Shown in pieces: positions 61,381-64,000 of a stretch of 64,000 nt of DNA. The notes beneath the pieces were generated by a model that saw only the letters and a list, made by a program, of their open reading frames with translations, made no database searches and was not told the origin of the DNA. The DNA comes from Epiperipatus broadwayi (lineage: Eukaryota > Onychophora > Udeonychophora > Euonychophora > Peripatidae). A program made the translations under genes and the position numbers. Every line of letters begins with the position of its first letter. Within the stretch, counting starts at the first letter, position 1. Location: NCBI GenBank assembly GCA_028023455.1, contig JAQFVV010006340.1, positions 2,607,938-2,671,937 on the forward strand, read 5' to 3'.

Positions 61381-62809
61381 GTTTTGTTTTTGAAACAGAC
61401 TGAGCTAGCTGACATTCAGGCACCGAATTGTACTGGTCAGATAGACATGCTAATTCTAAAGTAATTAGCTGGTACCTAAGGGATTTTCTTTCTTCTTTAA
61501 AAAAATAATAAAGTGTTTGTTTGATCGGTACATATTTGGTAGTCGAGTGTTGAATGTTATTAATAGTTTGCTATTGATAATAGTTGACACTCTGCCTGAA
61601 AACCAACCATTTCTGTAAGGGAAACTTAGGAAGACAAAATATCATAAAATATTAGTTAATATTTTATTTGTCAATGCTTAGTGTTTGTTATTTCTCGTAA
61701 GTTTTAAGTAGTAGTTTTTTAAATAGTAAGTTTTATAGTGGTAAGAGTTTTGAAAATAGTAAACAAGTGTTAAATAGAAGTAGTGGTAGTTAGTCTCCTT
61801 TTCCATTGTTTGTTGTTCGAAGTAGGTGGTTTGCAAATTAGCAGGTTGCGTCTTTTTATAGGTTGGTAGATTTGGTGCATCAACATGGTGTGAAACTGTT
61901 TCTTTTTGGTGCATTTGACATAGTGCGAAACTGGTTTATATAGCATGTCAATGTGGCCCAAGAATTAGATGTTTCGAGTGGAAGAACTGACAATAGTTGT
62001 AGTTTAGGAGGGACATGGTGTTATAATGTAGTTAGTTGGATGTTTATTAGGTGCAGAACGTGGCCCAGAAGTTGTCATTTTAAGTGAATTAATAGAAGTT
62101 GTAGTTTGGAAGGGCAGACAGTGCATTAATGTAGTTAGCTGGACATTTATTAGGCACAGTAACATGGTCCTAAAGTTGTCATTTTAAGTAAATTAATAGA
62201 ACTTGTAGTTTGGAGGGGCAATACGGTGTATTAACGTAGTTAGTTGGACGTTTAATAGGCGCAGTAATATTGCCCAAAAGTTAGTTGTTTAAGTGATAGG
62301 ACCATAGTTGAATGGTTGTTTGCACATTAACATAGGACCAATGTAAAGGACAATTGGACATTGATGTAGAGATTTAAAGGAGCCTGAAAATAGTCATAGC
62401 AAATGATAAGATTACTATAAGATATAGTTGTGAATTCATTTGGCGAATCGACGTGGCTTGGAATTAGATGTTTAAATAGAGTAAACAACTTGAATTGTAA
62501 TTAGTTGTTTAAAGTGAGGGTCAAAGTTGATGGTTATTATATTAATAGGGGATATTTGCTGAAGAGAAGTGTCATAAAGGTATTGGTAGTACTTGTATTT
62601 TTTTTCCCGGACAGGTTAGTTTTGGTGTATGATAAAATTTGATTTTTGTGGACATTAGAAAATAGAAACGTGTTTTTTTTTTAAAGATAAAAAAATAACA
62701 CACACTCTGCATAGAATTAGAAATAGGAGGGTGGGGGTTGACTGTGCATGCATTGAAATAGTTTTTTCTTTGTATCTAGATAAAATTTAAATATGATGAA
62801 TAATATAGT
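61381..62809 (+). other. Leader region of the terminal gag element
   Basis: The strand composition becomes G/T-rich and differs from the surroundings. It contains a minisatellite (separate entry). The minus-strand ORFs 61678-61914 and 61770-61961 look like composition products. Confidence 0.45.
61930..62310 (+). repeat. ~104-bp minisatellite, about 3.5 units
   Basis: Units share GTTGTCATTTTAAGTRAATT, TTGTAGTTTGGA and GTAGTTAGYTGGACRTTTA. Period measured between 62071, 62175 and 62280 is 104-105 bases. Units differ by several changes each. Confidence 0.8.
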
Positions 62810-63850
62810 TGAAGAATAAGTTTTTCAAATATTAATAAACATGATGAAAGAGATCCATGAAGATATAAATCTGAATCAGAAAATAATGAAACAAGAAATT
62901 AGTGAACTTAGGACAGAAATGAGGGAAATGAGACAGGAATTAATGGGAAGAAATAATGTAGGTCAGGAAGTAGTACAAACATAAGGAAATATATGGATAA
63001 AGTAAAGACTGAAGTTTTAGAATTAAAAGAAAATATGGAAGAATTAAAGGAGGAGTTAAATAAGGGAAAGGTATATCAATTTAAGTAGGGAGTATAGAAG
63101 GAGGTAATGACAAAGAATTGGGAAATTTTGAAGGGAAAATAGAGGGCAAATAGGATGTAAGGGCTGAAATAAAAGAAATATGTAGTAATATGATGGAAAA
63201 GATAGAGCAGAAAGTAAAACAGATTGAACAGAAATGTGATAATTTTAGTTTCGGTGATAGGCAAGACTTACAGATAGATAAGTTTATGGAAAAGCAGTTT
63301 AGTGTTTAAGATGGAAGTGGAAGAGAACCCGTTAAGGCATTTAGAAAGTTTAAGCCGTTTGTTTTCATTTAAAAGAGTGACAGAGGAAGATAAAGTTGTG
63401 GTAGCAAGTTGTTACTTACAGGGGACTGAATGTAATTGGTGGAATACTATGGGTGATAGTCTGCAAACTTTTGCTGAGTATAGATGTGTGATTTTGAGGG
63501 CATTTTGAAATGAGGCTAGGCAAGATGGTATGATGTACAAAATATCTCGGGAAGATACGCAAGCACTCGGGGTAAAACTCATGCACAATTTTTTTATCGA
63601 TAGATTGCAAAGCTTAGGATGCTAACAGCATTTCCGATGTCAGAGGGACAAATGAACAGAATATTGCAAAATAACATGCCGCCGAAAATACAGCATTTAA
63701 TGTTAAGTAAGGATGGGTGTTTTATAGATGAGATGGTGGAATTTTTAACACAAATTGATTACACTCAGGAACCCTTAGATAGTTATAGGAAATGGGAGGA
63801 GCAAAGTAACTTAATGGATAGAAAAAAAAAGCCACCTGATCGGTTATAGA
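62810..63850 (+). pseudogene. gag: gag of an LTR retrotransposon (broken, continues toward the window end)
   Basis: Three parts follow each other with frame breaks. First, a coiled coil (about 62840-63270): MMKEIHEDINLNQKIMKQE, then MREMRQELMGR; a stop near 62983 and further breaks follow. Second, a capsid-like part (63302-63508): after the DGSG motif, LESLSRLFSFKRVTEEDK, then YLQGTECNWWNTMGDSLQTFAEY, which matches the Ty3/Gypsy gag block ending in WW...tF.eF. Third, 63619-63849: MLTAFPMSEGQMNRILQNNMPPKIQHLML, then DEMVEFLTQID, the capsid C-terminal pattern of the same gags. Gag builds the particle that houses reverse transcription. The last ~150 bases of the window have no ORF, so pol, if present, is beyond it. 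Confidence 0.75.
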
Positions 63851-64000
63851 ATAGAATTATAATGGGATGGGGGTTATAGTAAATAAATAAGAATACATGT
63901 ATACAGTTAAAAAAAATGTTAAGTAAATATAATTAGATTGTTTATAAGTTTAAATTCTGAGAAAACTAAAATGCTCAGAATGATATTTTAGTTTCAGAGG
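63851..64000. other. Window end, after gag
   Basis: AT-rich sequence with a purine stretch (ATGGGATGGGGG near 63861-63872) that could be a polypurine tract if the element ends here without pol. This is too short to judge. Confidence 0.3.

Noticed and set aside
1-64000. CRISPR arrays, bacterial operons or toxin-antitoxin systems
   Set aside because: Repeats here are microsatellites, minisatellites and transposon ends; composition and element types are those of an animal genome.

Overview
This is an AT-rich animal (metazoan) window made almost entirely of transposable elements, their relics and simple repeats. I see no convincing host protein-coding gene, tRNA or rRNA. The mix suggests an invertebrate: an RTE-type non-LTR retrotransposon, Penelope-like elements (PLEs) with GIY-YIG endonucleases, gag-only LTR elements, hammerhead-ribozyme repeats and very abundant (TA)n and (CTAT)n. 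A mollusc, perhaps a cephalopod, is my weak guess; the sequence does not prove it.

Layout. 0.2-3.7 kb: a nearly intact EN+RT LINE (962 codons). 3.7-6.4 kb: a TG...CA unit bounded by (TA)n, with nested hairpins and a 40-bp minisatellite. 6.6-7.4 kb: a large CTAT-type tetranucleotide tract. 7.7-8.4 kb: a foldback and a decayed hammerhead. 8.9-11.2 kb: copy 1 of a duplicated block whose copy 2 lies in three pieces at 27.4, 34.5 and 41.7 kb. 12.3-24.9 kb: four copies of one roughly 2-kb LTR family (three in one orientation, one inverted), with a gag relic between two of them. 25.0-26.7 kb: PLE 1, preceded by an inverted copy of its own GIY-YIG end. 27.8-34.5 kb: an LTR retrotransposon (LTRs 1801 and 1818 bp) on the minus strand, with gag only. 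35.3-41.7 kb: a 6.5-kb block inserted in a (TA)n tract of copy 2. 45.1-47.5 kb: two decayed LINE reverse transcriptases in opposite orientation. 47.75-49.13 kb: a compound foldback built from a 413-bp unit. 51.7-52.5 kb: a tandem pair of about 391-bp units carrying hammerhead motifs. 57.4-58.4 kb: PLE 2, also with an upstream inverted copy. 58.6-60.0 kb: a solo LTR with a TATA box. 60.0 kb to the end: an LTR promoter, a minisatellite leader and a broken gag running toward the window edge.

How the parts fit. LTR and foldback elements sit repeatedly inside (TA)n tracts, so these tracts look like integration hot spots, or alternatively sites where elements persist. The two copies of the 2.3-kb block work as filled and empty sites and date the insertions relative to each other. 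PLE relics and a tandem hammerhead repeat in the same window fit the published link between PLEs and hammerhead-bearing non-autonomous retroelements. The best candidate for something under-described is the hammerhead pair at 51.7-52.5 kb; next are the recurrent inverted PLE ends and the gag-only LTR elements nested in (TA)n.
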